A stretch of DNA of 64,000 bases from Hyphomonadaceae bacterium (GCA_023384105.1 JAHDXR010000007.1:124001-188000), one strand, 5' to 3'; numbered from the stretch's first letter, positions 34,357-44,624 are shown. Translations and numbers: made by a program. The notes: a model not told the origin generated them from the letters alone.

Positions 34357-35778
34357 ATGCAGGATTACGCCGATTATGACGGCCTCGGCCTCGCCGAGCT
34401 GGTGCGCAAGCGCGAGGCGAGCCCGGCGGAGCTGCTGGAGGCGGCCATCGCCCGCATCGAGCGCCATGACGGCGCACTCAACGCCGTCGTTTACAAAGCC
34501 TATGACGAAGCCCGCGCCGCGGCCGCCGGCCCGTTGCCGGACGGCCCGTTCAAAGGTGTGCCGTTTCTGATCAAGGATCTGGGCGTCAGGGTTAAAGGCT
34601 GGCCGCGCACCTCGGCGAGCCGTTTCGCCCGCATCGACGCCGACGGCGAAGATTCCATCCTCACCACGCGCTATCGCGAGGCCGGGCTCGTGCTGGCCGG
34701 CAAGACCAACACGCCGGAGTTCGGCATTCCCGGCGTCACCACGTCGGCGCTGCTCGGCCCCTGCCGCAATCCGTGGAACCCCGATCACATTTCCGGCGGC
34801 TCGTCCGGCGGCGCGGCCGCCGCCGTCGCCAGCGGCATGGTTCCGATGGCGCATGCGAGCGACGGCCTCGGCTCGATCCGCATCCCCGCCGCATGCTGCG
34901 GCCTCGTCGGCCTGAAGACCACGCGCGACCGCAATCCGAACGGCGTGCACGATTCCGATCGCGCCATCGGCTTTTCCGTCGATCACGTCGTTGTCCGCAC
35001 CGTGCGCGACAGCGCCGCCATGCTCGACGCCACCGGCTATCCGCAGCCGGCGAGCCCCTACGCGCATCCCGCGCAGGAGCGGCCCTACGTCGAAGAAATT
35101 TCGCGTTCGCCCGGCCGTCTGCGCATCGCCTGGTCGAGCGAAACGCCGACCGGAAATCCGATCGATCCTGAAGTGCGCGCCGCGCTCGAACGCACCGCCG
35201 CGACGCTCGCGCAACTCGGCCACGACGTGCGCGAGGAGGGGCTCGGGATCGACTACCGCCTGCTCTACAACGCGCAGGGACTCGTCTCCGCGTCCGCCTT
35301 CGCCGCCGGCATGCGCCGTTGGATCGAGATCAAGGGCCGCGAGCCGGGCGACGACATCGAAGGCCTCGCGCGCCGGCTCTACGAACGCGGCAAGGCGATG
35401 AGCGGCGAAGACGCGATGTGGGGCTGGCAGCAGCTGCGGCTGATGAACCGCCAGATCCTGCAGCGTTTCGAGACCTGGGATGTCCATCTCACGCCGGTCA
35501 TGTGCACGCCGCCGCCGCGCGTGGACTATCTCGACACGCTGACCGACGATCTGCGCGAGTTCGACAAGCGCCAGTCGGCGACGTTCGGCTTCACCCCGCC
35601 ATTCAACATGACCGGCCAGCCTTCGCTGTCGCTGCCGTTGGCGCAATCGCAGAACGGTCTGCCCATCGGCATGATGTTCACCGGACGCTACGCCGACGAG
35701 GCGACGCTGTTCCGTCTCGCCGGCCAGCTGGAAAAGGAAATGCCGTGGAAGGATCGCAGGCCAACCGTATGGGGCTGA
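34357..35778 (+). CDS. Amidase signature family hydrolase
   Basis: The start at 34357 follows GGGAGGGAG. The 473-residue protein has the Ser-cisSer-Lys triad of the amidase signature family: Lys in PFLIKDLGV, and GGSSGGAAAAVASGMVPMAHASDGLGSIRIPAACCGLVGLK with both serines. A C-terminal FGFTPPFNMTGQPSLSLPL is also typical. Members hydrolyse amides such as fatty acid amides, nylon oligomers or aryl amides; the substrate is unknown. No GatB or GatC is nearby, so it is not a tRNA amidotransferase. The stop overlaps the DUF2804 start by 10 bases. Confidence 0.92.
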   Translation: MQDYADYDGLGLAELVRKREASPAELLEAAIARIERHDGALNAVVYKAYDEARAAAAGPLPDGPFKGVPFLIKDLGVRVKGWPRTSASRFARIDADGEDSILTTRYREAGLVLAGKTNTPEFGIPGVTTSALLGPCRNPWNPDHISGGSSGGAAAAVASGMVPMAHASDGLGSIRIPAACCGLVGLKTTRDRNPNGVHDSDRAIGFSVDHVVVRTVRDSAAMLDATGYPQPASPYAHPAQERPYVEEISRSPGRLRIAWSSETPTGNPIDPEVRAALERTAATLAQLGHDVREEGLGIDYRLLYNAQGLVSASAFAAGMRRWIEIKGREPGDDIEGLARRLYERGKAMSGEDAMWGWQQLRLMNRQILQRFETWDVHLTPVMCTPPPRVDYLDTLTDDLREFDKRQSATFGFTPPFNMTGQPSLSLPLAQSQNGLPIGMMFTGRYADEATLFRLAGQLEKEMPWKDRRPTVWG

Positions 35779-36797
35779 CACAGACGCGTATGGAGGCGGG
35801 CGATCTGCTCGACGCGCGCGGCCGCCTGATCGCGCGCGGCTACGCGACGTCGGAAGTGCGCAGGTACGCGCGCGCCGCGGTGAAGGCGTGGCCGCTGCGC
35901 ACCAAGGAGTGGGACTATTACTGCGTTCTCACCGATCGCTACGGCCTCGCGCTCACCGTGGCCGACAACGACTATCTCGGTTTTCTCGGCGTGACCTGGC
36001 TCGATTTCGAGCAGCGCGCGTTCACCAGCGAGGACGTGCTGCTGCCGTTCCCGCTCGGCGGCATGGACATGCCGGCGAGCGCCGACGCCGGCGACGTCGT
36101 GCAGGAGCATCCCAAGCTCTCGATCGCTTATCGCCATGTCCCCGGCGGGCGCGAACTCAGCGTCGCCGCGCCCGGCTTCGGCGGCGGCGAGGGGCTTGAA
36201 GGCAGGCTTTTCCTCGAACAGCCGCCGATGGAGCGCATGGTGATCGCAACCCCGTTCGCCGGCGCGCCGCGCTCGTTCTACTACAATCAGAAGATCAATT
36301 GCCTGCGCGCCCGCGGCGTCGTCTCGATCGGCGGGCGGAGCTTCGCGTTCGAGCCCGACAGCGCCTTCGGCGTGCTCGATTGGGGCCGCGGCGCCTGGAC
36401 CTACGACAACACCTGGTACTGGGCGTCCGCCTCCGGCGTGGCCGAAGGACGTCTGTTCGGGTTCAATGTCGGCTACGGCTTCGGCGATGCCTCCGCCGCC
36501 ACCGAGAACATGCTGTTCGTCGACGGCGTCGCCCATAAGCTCACGGACGTTGAGTTTCATCTGCCGGAGGGCGCGCCGGATTCAGCGTCCTGGCGCTTCA
36601 CCAGCGGCGACGCACGCTTCGAGCTGACGTTCGAGCCGATCCTCGACCGCGCCTCCAACGCCGATCTCGGCCTGATCGGATCGGATCAGCACCAGGTATT
36701 CGGCCGCTTCAGCGGCCGCGTCGTGCTGGATGACGGCTCGGCGCTCAGGATCGAGAACCTGATCGGCTTCGCCGAGAAGGTGCGCAATCGCTGGTGA
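35769..36797 (+). CDS. DUF2804 family protein
   Basis: The 342-residue protein belongs to DUF2804: WDYYCVLTDRYGLALTVADNDYLGFLGVTWLDF, then FYYNQKINCLRARGVV and the conserved block FGVLDWGRGAWTYDNTWYWAS. These look like a lipocalin-type or related beta-rich fold; no catalytic role is known. Its ATG lies inside the last codons of the amidase gene, so the two are translationally linked and probably act on related substrates. Confidence 0.85.
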   Translation: MGLTQTRMEAGDLLDARGRLIARGYATSEVRRYARAAVKAWPLRTKEWDYYCVLTDRYGLALTVADNDYLGFLGVTWLDFEQRAFTSEDVLLPFPLGGMDMPASADAGDVVQEHPKLSIAYRHVPGGRELSVAAPGFGGGEGLEGRLFLEQPPMERMVIATPFAGAPRSFYYNQKINCLRARGVVSIGGRSFAFEPDSAFGVLDWGRGAWTYDNTWYWASASGVAEGRLFGFNVGYGFGDASAATENMLFVDGVAHKLTDVEFHLPEGAPDSASWRFTSGDARFELTFEPILDRASNADLGLIGSDQHQVFGRFSGRVVLDDGSALRIENLIGFAEKVRNRW

Positions 36798-36907
36798 GCG
36801 GTGCGCGGCGGCGCTTGGCTGATGACGAGCGCAGCGTATCGGCTTACGCTTCCGCCTGGGCCTCAGCGTCCATGGAACAGCCTTCTTCGCCACGGAGTTG
36901 CGCCGTC

Positions 36908-37063
36908 ATGACCCACACCGCCGCCGCAGCCGAACGCAGCGCCGCCAGCGCCGCAACACTGCCCTTGGCCGCCTCGATCATCCTCGCCGTCCTCTGGGGC
37001 GCCTACACCGTGCTCGTCTGCATAGAAATCTTCTCCATCCCCCTCCCCACGACCGCGGGCTGA
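36908..37063 (+). CDS. Possible small membrane protein
   Basis: The 51-residue frame starts at the ATG at 36908, with GGAG 10 bases upstream, and has one long hydrophobic segment (LPLAASIILAVLWGAYTVLV) flanked by a Thr/Ala-rich start and a Pro-rich end. It lies between DUF2804 and the convergent S9 peptidase. The single membrane segment and position suggest it is real, but no family is known. Confidence 0.4.
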   Translation: MTHTAAAAERSAASAATLPLAASIILAVLWGAYTVLVCIEIFSIPLPTTAG

Positions 37064-37078
37064 AAGCCAAAACGAAAA

Positions 37079-37107
37079 CCTCCGCGGACCCTTTTCGGCC
37101 GTGGAGG
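37079..37107 (-). terminator. Intrinsic terminator of the S9 peptidase gene
   Basis: CCTCCGCGG (37079-37087) pairs with CCGTGGAGG (37099-37107) around an 11-base loop, with one G-U. Read on the minus strand it is followed by TTTTCGTTTT, and it lies 24 bases after the S9 peptidase stop, so it fits a Rho-independent terminator. Confidence 0.7.
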
Positions 37108-37130
37108 CTTCGTGTGTGGATGTCAGCCGC

Positions 37131-39155
37131 TCAGTAGGAGATGCCGCAGGTGTTGCGGATATAATTCTCCACCAGCGTCAGTTCTTGGCGTTGCATGTCC
37201 GGCGTTACGGCGCCGTGCGGCATTTCAGGGATCACCGCGAACTCATGCGGTTTGCCGGCGCCGCGTAGCGCTTCAGCGAAACGCTCCGAGTGCCAGAGCG
37301 TCGCCGTCTGATCGCGGTCGCCATGATAGATCAGGATCGGAATATTCGCGTCCGAGGCGTGTTCAAGCGGATCGAAACCCGCCACTGTCGTGCCCTGCAG
37401 TTGACGTTGGATTCGATTGCGGCTCCAGAGCGTGCCCAGGCGCTGCAGGCTCGAAACGCCGGCGCCGGAGATCGCGCAGCGGTACGGCGAGTTTGGACGC
37501 ACTGCCGCCGCCATCGCGGCGAAGCCGCCGTACGAGAAGCCGTAGATGATCGCGCGTTGCGGATCGGCGACGCCTTGCCGAACAAGGTAGGCCAAGCCGT
37601 CGTCCTTGTCGTCCTGCATGGCTAGGCCCCATTGCGCGTCGCCGGCCCGCCAGAGGCGGTTGCCCCAGCCTGTCGAACCGCGGAATTGCGGCTGCAGCAC
37701 CGCAAAACCGCGCGACGCGAAGTATTGCGTCACCGGAATGTCGCCGCCGCCCCAGTTCGCGTTATTACGGCTCCAGGGACCGCCATGGGGTTGGATAATC
37801 ACGGGCAGTGGGCCTTGCGCTGGCGTCCAGCCGTACGGAAGCGTCAGAAACGCAGGTATCTCCAGGCCATCGCGTGCGGGATAGTGGATCAGCTGCGTCG
37901 CGGCGAGCGTGTTTGACTGAATGTCCGGATTTGACGAGCCGAGCACTTCGAGCTGCTGATCATTCGTCATGAGGTAGTAGGAGGGCGGGTGAATCGAGCT
38001 GGTCGCCGTAATGATCCGATAGCGGCCGCGACGTTGGCCAATGCTGATGTTTCGTCCCGGCAGCTGGCGGAGCAAACCCTCATGCAGCGCCCTGTATGTA
38101 GGATCGACGTAGTAAGGGCGTTCTGAATCCGCGAGGTAGGTGAAGCCAACCACGCGCGTCGGCTGGCCGGCGTCCGGGCGCTCGATCAGCACGTTGGCGA
38201 TGTCGTGCTCCGGATCCTGGAACAAGTTCTCGACGAACGCGCGTTGGGAGATGCTGTAGCCGCGGACGTAGGTGAAATTCTGGCCTTCGTCATCGAGCAC
38301 GATCAGCAGATCGGGATTGGCTGGGTCGAAATGGATTACGGAAAGATTGCGTCGAGATCTGGCGGTATAGCTCAGCGCCGGGTGCTCTTCCCATTGGTTG
38401 TTGCTGGTGTTGAAGACTTCATAACCGATGATCCATTCGCCGCCGCGATTGCGGGCGAACTGCTTCACGCGGACATTACCGTTGGGATCGACGATCGGCG
38501 CAACGCTTTCGATCTCGGACACCCGGGCGACGCGTTCGCCCTGTCCGGTGTTCACGTCCATCCGGTAAATCGCTTCGCCGTCGAGCGACCACTGCAGCAC
38601 CAGGACGTGGCCGGGATCGTTCGGCAGCGTATCGAGCAGGCTGATTGTCGTCAGCTGGTTGACGAACGCCTCCAGTTCGGACTGACGACCGCCGCGGGCG
38701 AGCGGCTCAACCCAGCGCCGGCCGGTGATGTCGACGATGCGCGCCATCGTCGTGTAGTTGCGGTTGGATTGACCTTGGCCCGTGGTCACAGGCTGGTTCA
38801 TGTAGACCAGCAGCCGGTCGTTCGAGAGCCAAGTGAAGCCGGAGAAGCGCACCTGCGCGCGCGCCGAGGCGCCGCCTACGCCGAAACGGACCGGGTTCTG
38901 ACTCAGATTATCCGTGCGCCAGATGGCGATCTGGGTGTTCTCGCCGTCCAGGCTGGACAGCGCCGCCATGTGCGCGCCGTCCGGCGAGAGCTGTACGCTC
39001 GACAGGAAGGATTCGCGCGAGATCGCTTGAAGCGTGATCGGCGTGCGCGTCGCTGTCGGCGCCTGCGCCGCCGCGCCATAGTCCGCGCTGGCCATGATCA
39101 CCAGCGTGCAAACAGCAAGCGACAGCCTCGCCAACGAGCGTTTCAGGTTCAGCAT
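37131..39155 (-). CDS. S9-family serine peptidase (prolyl oligopeptidase / acylaminoacyl type)
   Basis: The 674-residue protein has a signal peptide ending AAAQA and a seven-bladed propeller-like region to about residue 400. The alpha/beta hydrolase domain follows: QPHGGPWSRN is the oxyanion region, YGFSYGGFAAMA carries nucleophile Ser541, YHGDRDQ carries Asp615, and PHGAV carries His647. Secreted S9 peptidases degrade short peptides or remove blocked N-terminal residues. It is followed by a hairpin and T-run on its strand. The gene is downstream of phaR on the same strand but likely has its own transcript. Confidence 0.93.
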   Translation of the reverse strand: MLNLKRSLARLSLAVCTLVIMASADYGAAAQAPTATRTPITLQAISRESFLSSVQLSPDGAHMAALSSLDGENTQIAIWRTDNLSQNPVRFGVGGASARAQVRFSGFTWLSNDRLLVYMNQPVTTGQGQSNRNYTTMARIVDITGRRWVEPLARGGRQSELEAFVNQLTTISLLDTLPNDPGHVLVLQWSLDGEAIYRMDVNTGQGERVARVSEIESVAPIVDPNGNVRVKQFARNRGGEWIIGYEVFNTSNNQWEEHPALSYTARSRRNLSVIHFDPANPDLLIVLDDEGQNFTYVRGYSISQRAFVENLFQDPEHDIANVLIERPDAGQPTRVVGFTYLADSERPYYVDPTYRALHEGLLRQLPGRNISIGQRRGRYRIITATSSIHPPSYYLMTNDQQLEVLGSSNPDIQSNTLAATQLIHYPARDGLEIPAFLTLPYGWTPAQGPLPVIIQPHGGPWSRNNANWGGGDIPVTQYFASRGFAVLQPQFRGSTGWGNRLWRAGDAQWGLAMQDDKDDGLAYLVRQGVADPQRAIIYGFSYGGFAAMAAAVRPNSPYRCAISGAGVSSLQRLGTLWSRNRIQRQLQGTTVAGFDPLEHASDANIPILIYHGDRDQTATLWHSERFAEALRGAGKPHEFAVIPEMPHGAVTPDMQRQELTLVENYIRNTCGISY

Positions 39156-39251
39156 GGGATCCCCACAGTTTCGCCACGCTCCTTATCGCTAAACGGTAAG
39201 GACTAGGCAATGGTGCGAGTCTCAACTATCCGCGACCGGAGGTGACGGGGA

Positions 39252-39896
39252 TCAGCCCTTCCGCGCCATGGCGTCGAGCTGCTTTTGCATCGCTTCCATC
39301 TGCTTGCGCAGTTGGGCGAGCTGCTCGTCCTTGTCGCTGTCGTCGACGTCGGCCGGCGTTTGCGGGGCGACGGCGCCCGGCATGGCGCCCGGCATGCCGC
39401 CGGCGAATGGCGCCCACACCTTCATGGCTTGCTGGAACATCGCGATATTGCGCTGCGCCTGTTCCTCGAACGCGGCCATCGGGGTCGCCGCGCCGAACGT
39501 GCGCGAGAATTGTTCGCGCATCTGTTCCTGGCTCTTGGCGAAGCTCTCCATGCTCATTTCCAGGAAAGGCGGCAGGAAGCCTTGCATCTGGTCGCCGTAG
39601 AAGCGGATCAGCCGGCGCAGGAACGTCACCGGCAACAGGTTCTGCCCGCGGCTTTCCTGCTCGAAGATGATCTGCGTCAGCACCGAGCGGGTGATGTCCT
39701 CGCCGGTCTTGGCGTCGAGCACGACGAAATCGACGCCTTCGCGCACCATGTCCGACAAGTGGTCGAGCGTGACGTAGCTCGACGCCGCCGTGTTGTAGAG
39801 CCGCCGGTTGGCGTATTTCTTGATGACGACCGGTTCGCCTTGAGCCGGTGCTTCGCCGACAGGTTCGTCCGCCTGCTGGCCGTTCGCGTCCGCCAC
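39252..39896 (-). CDS. phaR: PHB synthesis regulator PhaR
   Basis: The start is a GTG at 39894-39896 with AAGGA 8 bases upstream; the frame continues beyond it but is antisense to phaA. The 214-residue protein has the PhaR DNA-binding domain (VIKKYANRRLYNTAASSYVTLDHLSDMVREG), followed by the PHB-accumulation domain (TRSVLTQIIFEQESRGQNLLPVTFLRRLIRFYGDQMQGFLPPFLEMSMESF) and a C-terminal coiled coil (DEQLAQLRKQMEAMQKQLD). PhaR represses phasin and PHB genes and is released when PHB granules are present. It is divergent from phaA. TGCA-rich dyads near phaA, ccr and ecm may be its sites. Confidence 0.95.
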   Translation of the reverse strand: MADANGQQADEPVGEAPAQGEPVVIKKYANRRLYNTAASSYVTLDHLSDMVREGVDFVVLDAKTGEDITRSVLTQIIFEQESRGQNLLPVTFLRRLIRFYGDQMQGFLPPFLEMSMESFAKSQEQMREQFSRTFGAATPMAAFEEQAQRNIAMFQQAMKVWAPFAGGMPGAMPGAVAPQTPADVDDSDKDEQLAQLRKQMEAMQKQLDAMARKG

Positions 39897-39960
39897 GATG
39901 TCCGTCCTTGATTTATGGCGCCCGCGAAAAGCGGGCTTTGGATCAGAATCCCGCGTCCTT

Positions 39961-39976
39961 CGCCGCAATGCAAGAC
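39961..39976. promoter_or_regulatory. TGCA-rich dyad between phaR and phaA
   Basis: GCCGCAATGCAAGAC (39962-39976) matches GCTGCACTGCAAGAA before the mutase gene at 12 of 15 bases. It lies 66 bases before the phaR start and 125 before phaA. TGCA-rich half sites with this spacing are known for PhaR, so an autoregulatory site is a reasonable guess. Confidence 0.5.
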
Positions 39977-40100
39977 AAAGCCGCCGTTTTGGTTTCGGCG
40001 GTCGGGTTTGCGGCGTTGGATTTCGCCCTACGCTTGTGCGATAGGGGCTGGGAAGTCTCCCTTTCGGACCAAGGCTTTCCCTCTTAAGGAGCCGTTTTCC

Positions 40101-41273
<1,173 letters not shown>

Positions 41274-41275
41274 GT

Positions 41276-41743
41276 ATGTCGGACAGTTCCGTCACGATTA
41301 AAGCCGTCACAACCGATAACGCCGTGATGCAGACCATCCGCGATGGTCGCCCCGAGCTCCTGGTTCTTAACCGGTCGGTAGCGAACTTCGATCGTCCTGA
41401 GCTTTTTACTTGGCATCTCGGGATCGCAATGCGGGCACAAGCCGTGGATACTGACGGCATGCCCGCGCCTGGCGAGATCGAGATCGTCAACGAGGTCAGC
41501 GAGGCCGTCACCATGTTCGTGCTCGCCGGCAAGACTCCGCTCGGCGCGCCGAACGTCCTGTTCCTCGCGCAGAGCACCTGGAATGGCGTTCGGGAGCTTT
41601 TGTTCCGCGTCCACGACCCAGTCGCCGCGATTGAGCTGATCTCGAAGAAGACATTCGAGACATGGAAGCGCAATTGGGAATTCCTGATCGAGGAAGATCC
41701 GGAATGGCAAAAAGTGCGCGCCCTTACGAACTCGCTCGCCTGA
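41276..41743 (+). CDS. DUF695-like hypothetical protein
   Basis: The ATG lies 2 bases after the phaA stop, so it is translated from the same transcript. The 155-residue protein has no signal or membrane segment. GVRELLFRVHDPVAAIELISKK and WEFLIEEDPEWQKV recall DUF695, a small family of unknown function, though the match is moderate. Codon use is a little less GC-biased than that of its neighbours. Confidence 0.6.
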   Translation: MSDSSVTIKAVTTDNAVMQTIRDGRPELLVLNRSVANFDRPELFTWHLGIAMRAQAVDTDGMPAPGEIEIVNEVSEAVTMFVLAGKTPLGAPNVLFLAQSTWNGVRELLFRVHDPVAAIELISKKTFETWKRNWEFLIEEDPEWQKVRALTNSLA

Positions 41744-41861
41744 CGCGGGCGAGAACAGGCTTCAATCGGTGAGAGTGTTCCCTGCGCTTCATTTCATCCT
41801 GGACGCGGGCGAGACGTGGAAACGTTGAGCGCTAGCGAGACGCGCCTGGTCCGGAGCGTAA

Positions 41862-41960
41862 GGCAGCCTCCCGCTCCCGGCTTTCGCCGGGGCTGCGTCC
41901 GGAGAGCGGGCTCCGCGTCCTCCCCCGTCAAGGGGAGCATGGGCGGGGTTGCTCTCGGCG
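41862..41960. repeat. Degenerate GC-rich dyad repeat
   Basis: This part of a 232-bp gap carries CTCCCGCTCCCGG, CCGGAGAGCGGG and CCTCCCCCGTCAAGGGGAG, the same style as the repeat at 26796-26937 but with weaker pairing. It lies between two convergent genes. I find no gene in it. Confidence 0.45.
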
Positions 41961-41975
41961 AAGAGCGAACGCAGC

Positions 41976-42410
41976 TCACGCCAGCCCCAACGCCCGCACC
42001 ACCGCGCCCTGGTCGAAGTACGGCCGCTCGCAGACGATCTTGTCGCTGCCGGGCGCGAACTCGAAGCTTGCGCTCATGCGCACGCGGAAGCTTTTGCCGG
42101 TGGGTTCGATGGCGCGCCCGCCGAGCCGCAGCGGCCCCAGATGCGTGCCGGTCAGCCAGAACTCCACCAGCACCGTGTCGCCGTCGTGGGCGATGGCGAT
42201 GATCTCGTTGCCCTGATCGGGAAACGGCGTGCGCGAGGCGGCGAAATAGGCGCGCACCGCCTCTTCGCCGTCGAACACCTGGCCGCCGCCGTGCATCTCG
42301 TAGCGCGGGTGCGCGAAGGTGGCGATCACGCCGTCCCAGTCGTGCGTGATTTCGAGCGCCATGTGGTCGCGGACGGTCTGAATGCGCGCGGCGGCGAGGG
42401 CGTCAGTCAT
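41976..42410 (-). CDS. SnoaL-like / NTF2-fold protein
   Basis: The 144-residue protein (MTDALAAARIQTVRDHMALE onward) has the cone-shaped NTF2 fold pattern: DWDGVIATFAHPRYEMHGGGQVFDGEEAVRAYF, GNEIIAIAHDGDTVLVEFWLTGTHLG, and a closing MSASFEFAPGSDKIVCERPYFD. Members include ester cyclases, isomerases and binding proteins, so no reaction can be assigned. It is on the strand opposite to phaA and phaB. Confidence 0.8.
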   Translation of the reverse strand: MTDALAAARIQTVRDHMALEITHDWDGVIATFAHPRYEMHGGGQVFDGEEAVRAYFAASRTPFPDQGNEIIAIAHDGDTVLVEFWLTGTHLGPLRLGGRAIEPTGKSFRVRMSASFEFAPGSDKIVCERPYFDQGAVVRALGLA

Positions 42411-42601
42411 AAGGCGCAGTGTGGCGCGGCGGTGCGCGTATGCAAGGCGTGGCCGCCCGCGATGGTCCCCCGGCCACGCGCCGCAAGAAAAATCCCGCCT
42501 GCTGCGCCGCGGCATGTTGCGTCGCGGCGGAAGTCGCGCAAACTGACTGCGATGTCTCCGGGCTTGTCCCGGTCAACGAAACGACAAAACGGGAGGATGA
42601 G

Positions 42602-43327
42602 ATGGCGCGGGTGGCTTTGGTGACGGGCGGAACGCGGGGCATCGGCAAGGCGATTTCGGCGCGCCTCAAGGCCGACGGCTTCAAGGTCGCCGCCAACTAC
42701 GCCGGCAACACCGAAGCGGCTGACGCAACGGCAAAAGAACTCGGCGTCACCGCCTACAAGTGGGACGTCGGCAACGCTCAGGCGTGCAGGGACGGCGTCG
42801 CCAAGGTCGAGGCCGATCTCGGCCCCGTCGACGTGCTGGTGAACAACGCCGGCATCACTCGCGACGGCTTCTTCCACAAGATGAGCGAAGAGCAGTGGGA
42901 CGAGGTGATCCGCGTCGATCTTTCCTCGCTCTTCTACATGACGCGCCCGATCTACGAAGGCATGCGCAACCGCGGCTATGGCCGCATCATCAACATCACC
43001 TCGATCAACGGCCAGAAGGGCCAGCCGGGCCAGGTGAACTATTCCGCCGCCAAGGCCGGCATGATCGGCTTCACCAAGGCGCTGGCGCAGGAAGGCGCGA
43101 TGAAGGGCGTCACCGTGAATTGCGTCGCGCCCGGCTACATCGACACCGACATGGTGGCCGCCGTGCCGGAAGAGGTGCTGAAGAAGATCATCGCCACCAT
43201 TCCGGTCGGCCGTCTCGGCAAGGCCGAGGAGATCGCGCACGCGGTGGCGTTCCTGGCGTCGGAACAATCCGGCTTCGTCACCGGCGCGACCATGACCGTG
43301 AACGGCGCGCAATACATCGCCGGCTGA
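42602..43327 (+). CDS. phaB: Acetoacetyl-CoA reductase
   Basis: The start follows GGGAGGA at 5 bases. The 241-residue short-chain dehydrogenase has the cofactor loop TGGTRGIGKAIS, NNAGITRD, and the catalytic Ser134, Tyr147 and Lys151 (NYSAAKAGMIGFTKALAQEGA). NAGITRDGFFHKM and ITSINGQKGQPGQVNYSAAK match PhaB closely. It reduces acetoacetyl-CoA to (R)-3-hydroxybutyryl-CoA with NADPH, feeding PHB and, after dehydration, Ccr. Confidence 0.95.
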   Translation: MARVALVTGGTRGIGKAISARLKADGFKVAANYAGNTEAADATAKELGVTAYKWDVGNAQACRDGVAKVEADLGPVDVLVNNAGITRDGFFHKMSEEQWDEVIRVDLSSLFYMTRPIYEGMRNRGYGRIINITSINGQKGQPGQVNYSAAKAGMIGFTKALAQEGAMKGVTVNCVAPGYIDTDMVAAVPEEVLKKIIATIPVGRLGKAEEIAHAVAFLASEQSGFVTGATMTVNGAQYIAG

Positions 43328-43387
43328 GCCGCGGCGGGAACCGCGCGCTTGCGGCGACGTTTCTCCTCCAGCCAAGGAGAAGAACTC

Positions 43388-43567
43388 ATGGACAAAGAGC
43401 ACGTGAAAGGCGCGGTCGACAAGGCGTCGGGCGCGATCAAGGAAGCTGTCGGCAAAGCGACAGGCGACGCGTCGCTGCAAGCCAAGGGCAAGATCGACAA
43501 GGCCAAAGGCGAGGCGCGTGAAAAACTGGGCGACGTGAAGGACGCGCTCAAGGACAAAGGCCACTGA
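43388..43567 (+). CDS. CsbD-family stress protein
   Basis: The 59-residue protein is almost all Lys, Ala, Gly and Asp (MDKEHVKGAVDKASGAIKEA and onward) with the repeated K/D-x-x-G-A pattern of CsbD, a disordered or loosely helical general stress protein. AAGGAGAAG precedes the ATG. In many proteobacteria it accumulates in stationary phase or under salt stress; the action is unknown. A strong terminator follows. Confidence 0.88.
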   Translation: MDKEHVKGAVDKASGAIKEAVGKATGDASLQAKGKIDKAKGEAREKLGDVKDALKDKGH

Positions 43568-43573
43568 AGCCGC

Positions 43574-43601
43574 AAAGAGCCCGCCGCAAGGCGGGCTCTT
43601 T
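43574..43601. terminator. Strong Rho-independent terminator
   Basis: AAAGAGCCCGCC (43574-43585) pairs perfectly with GGCGGGCTCTTT (43590-43601) around GCAA. It follows CsbD by 6 bases and lies 3 bases from the end of the convergent VOC gene, so it can act in both directions. Confidence 0.9.
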
Positions 43602-43603
43602 CG

Positions 43604-44011
43604 CTAGGGCTTGAACACGTATTCGAGCTTCAGCCCGTCCGGATCGGCGAAGAACACGGCGTAATAGCCTTCGCCGTACTGCGGATAGTCCGCCGGCGGA
43701 TCGAGCACGACGGCGCCGATCTCCACCAGCAACGCATGCAGCGCATCGACGTCGTCGCGGCTCTCCGCCGTCCAGGCGATGTGATGCAGTCCGGGCGAAT
43801 AGCGGTCGTGCGGGCGCGCCGCGTTCTCGCCGTGCGCCCGCATGACGCCGATCGAGCAGAATCCGTTTGGACCGTTGAGGTCCATGTCGAAACCGCGCGC
43901 ATGATCGTCCTTGAGCGTATAGCCCATGAACCCCAGCACCGCCTCGTAGAATCCCCGCGAGGCGTCCGGGTCTTTCACCGTCAGATCGACATGATGGACG
44001 CTCCCGCGCAT
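43604..44011 (-). CDS. VOC-family (glyoxalase-fold) protein
   Basis: The 135-residue protein has VHHVDLTVKDPDASRGFYEAVLGFMGY at the start and GLHHIAWTAESRDDVDALHALL, ending with FFADPDGLKLEYVF. These are the two halves of a vicinal oxygen chelate domain with His and Glu metal ligands. The substrate is unknown. Its ATG shares one base with the stop of the adenosyltransferase gene (TGATG), so the two are translationally coupled. A role linked to methylmalonyl-CoA epimerase chemistry is possible, but the sequence is shorter and not diagnostic. Confidence 0.82.
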   Translation of the reverse strand: MRGSVHHVDLTVKDPDASRGFYEAVLGFMGYTLKDDHARGFDMDLNGPNGFCSIGVMRAHGENAARPHDRYSPGLHHIAWTAESRDDVDALHALLVEIGAVVLDPPADYPQYGEGYYAVFFADPDGLKLEYVFKP

Positions 44012-44580
44012 CAGCGGTTCGCGCCCGGTTTCCAGAGCAGATCCGCTTGGCCCTTGTCGTTGGCCCAGCGCGCGGCCACGAACAGCAGGTCCGACAGCCG
44101 GTTCGCGAATTTCACCGCTTCCGCCGACACCGTTTCGGCGTCGGCCAGCGCCACGATCTCGCGTTCCGCCCGGCGCGCGACCGCGCGCGCCAGGTGCAGA
44201 TGCGCCGCCGTCGCCGAGCCGCCCGGCAGGATGAACGAAGTCAGCGGCGAAAGCTGATCGTTCAGCTGCTCGATCTCCGCCTCGAGCCGTAGCACCTGGC
44301 TTTCCTGGATGCGCAGCGGTTCGAACTTGGGCTCGGGCGCGTGCGGCGTGGCGAGGTCGGCGCCGAGATCGAACAGATCGTTCTGTGCGCGCGCCAGGAT
44401 CGGATCGAGCGTCGCGTCGCCGGCCGTATGCAGCCGCGCCACGCCGAGCGCCGAGTTCAACTCGTCCACCGCGCCATACGCAGCGACCCGCGCGCTGGCC
44501 TTCGAGACGGGCGCGCCCGTCGCCAGCCGCGTTTTGCCGCCGTCGCCGGCCTTGGTGACGATCTTGTCGATGCGGACCAT
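44011..44580 (-). CDS. pduO: PduO-type ATP:cob(I)alamin adenosyltransferase
   Basis: The 189-residue protein has the ATP-binding RIDKIVTKAGDGGKTRLATG at the N-terminus and ALADAETVSAEAVKFANRLSDLLFVAARWAN near the C-terminus, both family signatures. It transfers the adenosyl group of ATP to cob(I)alamin, making the coenzyme used by B12 mutases. The window also encodes a B12-dependent mutase (55289-57262) that needs this cofactor. It is followed by a VOC gene and preceded by a HIG1-like gene on the same strand. Confidence 0.94.
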   Translation of the reverse strand: MVRIDKIVTKAGDGGKTRLATGAPVSKASARVAAYGAVDELNSALGVARLHTAGDATLDPILARAQNDLFDLGADLATPHAPEPKFEPLRIQESQVLRLEAEIEQLNDQLSPLTSFILPGGSATAAHLHLARAVARRAEREIVALADAETVSAEAVKFANRLSDLLFVAARWANDKGQADLLWKPGANR

Positions 44581-44624
44581 GCTTGCTCTCCGCGCAACGC
44601 CGCGCGCGGAAGGTCCGCGCTGGC